From an uncultured Corynebacterium sp. (GTDB lineage: Bacteria; Actinomycetota; Actinomycetes; Mycobacteriales; Mycobacteriaceae), in assembly GCF_946221105.1 (NCBI RefSeq), contig NZ_CAMICL010000018.1:1-40688 (forward strand): a DNA stretch of 40,688 nucleotides, written 5' to 3'. The position numbers and the translations under genes are program-made. Shown piece by piece: positions 39,746 to 40,688 of the stretch. A model generated the notes under the pieces. The model had not been told where the DNA came from. It saw only the letters and a program-made list of their open reading frames with translations, and did not search any database. The stretch's first letter is position 1, and every line of letters begins with the position of its first letter.

Positions 39746-39758
39746 CGGTGTGTGGGGG

Positions 39759-40688
39759 TTAGTCGAAGAGCAGTTCCATCGCACCCGGGGTGGTCATCGG
39801 GACGCGGGTGCCGTTGGGTGCGACCCAGTGGATCCTCGCGTTCGGGTTGTCGATGTAGCCGAACGGGCCTTGCCTGTTGTCGGCGTTGACCCCGTTGTGG
39901 AACGGACACAGCTCGGCGAGGTTGTCCATGTTGGTCATTCCCCCGTAACGCCAGGCGTTGATGTGGTGGGTTTGGGTGGTCTCTGCCGAGTGTTTGCAGT
40001 CCGGAAACGCACACGCCGGGCAGAGCAGCTTCGACATGGTCTTCTGCTTGGGGTTGGCGCAGCGCTTACCGTAGTACAGGTTGACCGGGCCTTCCTGCGG
40101 GTGGAACGCGGCAACTTCGAGTATGTCGCCGAATTCGTGCTCCATGTATTCGGCCCCTGTCATGGTGGTGCCGTCGGTGCAGATCAACGTGACCTCGTCT
40201 GCGTGGCCGGATTGGATGCGGGCCCAGTCGGCGATCGGCACCAGGATGATCGGCCGGAAGTTCGCCTTCGGTACCCCCTTGCCGTCGCGCAGGATCCCGA
40301 TGAGGGTGTGGGCCATTTGGGCGGCCGCCGGGTCGTCGGCGTCGATGAGTTGTCGCAGCAGGTGCTCGAGGTCGGCGAGGTCGCGCTCGTTGTAGGTGAG
40401 GATCATGGTGCGCATGCCGGCCTTCGAGCGGCTGAACTTACACGAGGGTGGGGCTGGTTTGACGGGTTGTTTGATCAGCCGTTTGATCCGCTTGGTCAGG
40501 GCCCTATAGGAGCCGCGGTGGCGCACCAAATCCAACCTTATGCGCCAGCGTTCGGCTGCTCCTTCGACGGCGAGCAACTTTTTCTCGATGTGGACGAGCT
40601 GGTCGACAGGCAGACCGTGCGCTGCCTCGAGTGCGTCGCGTTGTTTGCGGGTGAACTGGGTCGGGCCGTAATACGCGTGGTGCACCCG
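39759..40688 (-). CDS. HNH endonuclease-domain protein, 13E12/DUF222 type (N-terminus cut)
   Basis: About 309 codons are visible with an open frame to the window edge, so the start probably lies outside. The C-terminal HNH site is clear: LLCPACAFPDCKHSAETTQ with zinc-binding cysteines, THHINAWRYGGMTNMDNL, and ELCPFHNGVN. The long helical N-terminal part (RKQRDALEAAHGLPVDQLV, LADLEHLLRQLIDADDPAAA) fits the 13E12-repeat/DUF222 proteins that occur in many copies in corynebacteria and mycobacteria. Their role is unsettled; some look like mobile-element cargo. Converges on the glycan cluster across a terminator. Confidence 0.88.
   Translation of the reverse strand, partial: RVHHAYYGPTQFTRKQRDALEAAHGLPVDQLVHIEKKLLAVEGAAERWRIRLDLVRHRGSYRALTKRIKRLIKQPVKPAPPSCKFSRSKAGMRTMILTYNERDLADLEHLLRQLIDADDPAAAQMAHTLIGILRDGKGVPKANFRPIILVPIADWARIQSGHADEVTLICTDGTTMTGAEYMEHEFGDILEVAAFHPQEGPVNLYYGKRCANPKQKTMSKLLCPACAFPDCKHSAETTQTHHINAWRYGGMTNMDNLAELCPFHNGVNADNRQGPFGYIDNPNARIHWVAPNGTRVPMTTPGAMELLFD

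Noticed and set aside
39759..40688. Insertion sequence or homing intron at the right edge
   Set aside because: An HNH domain is clear but no transposase, terminal repeats or intron structure is visible in the part within the window.

Overview
The window comes from a high-G+C Corynebacteriales chromosome, most likely a Corynebacterium. Three blocks keep the gene order of Mycobacterium tuberculosis: dinG-pncB-clpS-DUF2017-rhomboid-murI-metallohydrolase-rph-rdgB-(DUF3817, lprD-like), matching Rv1329c to Rv1343c; orn with a mycolate-reductase-type SDR, matching Rv2509/Rv2511; and ssb paralog-ettA-thioesterase-Rv2474c-like-glbO-pepN-DsbA-like-rpiB, matching Rv2465c to Rv2478c. The SDR implies a mycolic-acid envelope. 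No rRNA, CRISPR array, insertion sequence or prophage was seen.

Layout. 1-3036 (minus): partial DinG-type helicase and pncB. 3083-9442 (plus): clpS, DUF2017, rhomboid protease, murI, an inserted Abi/HEPN gene, a metallo-hydrolase, rph, rdgB and a lipoprotein. 9498-11381: two small membrane genes, tRNA-Leu, bcp, DUF3618. 11472-15489: DUF305, pncA, a DUF418 membrane protein, tRNA-Lys and an L,D-transpeptidase. 15628-19877 (minus): tRNA-His, orn, the mycolate-reductase candidate, a winged-helix regulator with a membrane partner, an MHS-family transporter and a 41-residue acidic protein. 20117-26248 (mostly plus): PspC-domain protein, tRNA-Arg (minus), CopD-CtaG fusion, ssb paralog, ettA, thioesterase, Rv2474c-like. 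26245-32310: glbO, mscS, metB, pepN, DsbA-like, rpiB. 32317-39699: a two-armed glycosyltransferase/WcbI cluster fired from a 36-bp divergent promoter, ending in an N-formylglutamate amidohydrolase-family gene. 39759-40688: a partial HNH endonuclease gene.

How the genes work together. pncA and pncB, about 9 kb apart, form the nicotinamide-to-NaMN salvage route. murI, the L,D-transpeptidase and the SDR all serve the cell envelope. rph, orn and ettA serve RNA turnover and translation. bcp, glbO and the DsbA-like protein belong to redox and gas defence.

The most unusual locus is the low-G+C Abi/HEPN gene at 5867-6823. It sits in an otherwise conserved gene string, behind an E. coli-like promoter and a foldable leader, and is bracketed by an imperfect 22-bp direct repeat derived from the murI 3' end. 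Second in interest is the glycosyltransferase cluster with a GT28-like/GT2 fusion enzyme. Across the window, 18 genes have a TANNNT hexamer 6-9 nt before the start codon, the signature of leaderless transcription. No gene-free stretch exceeds about 240 bases.
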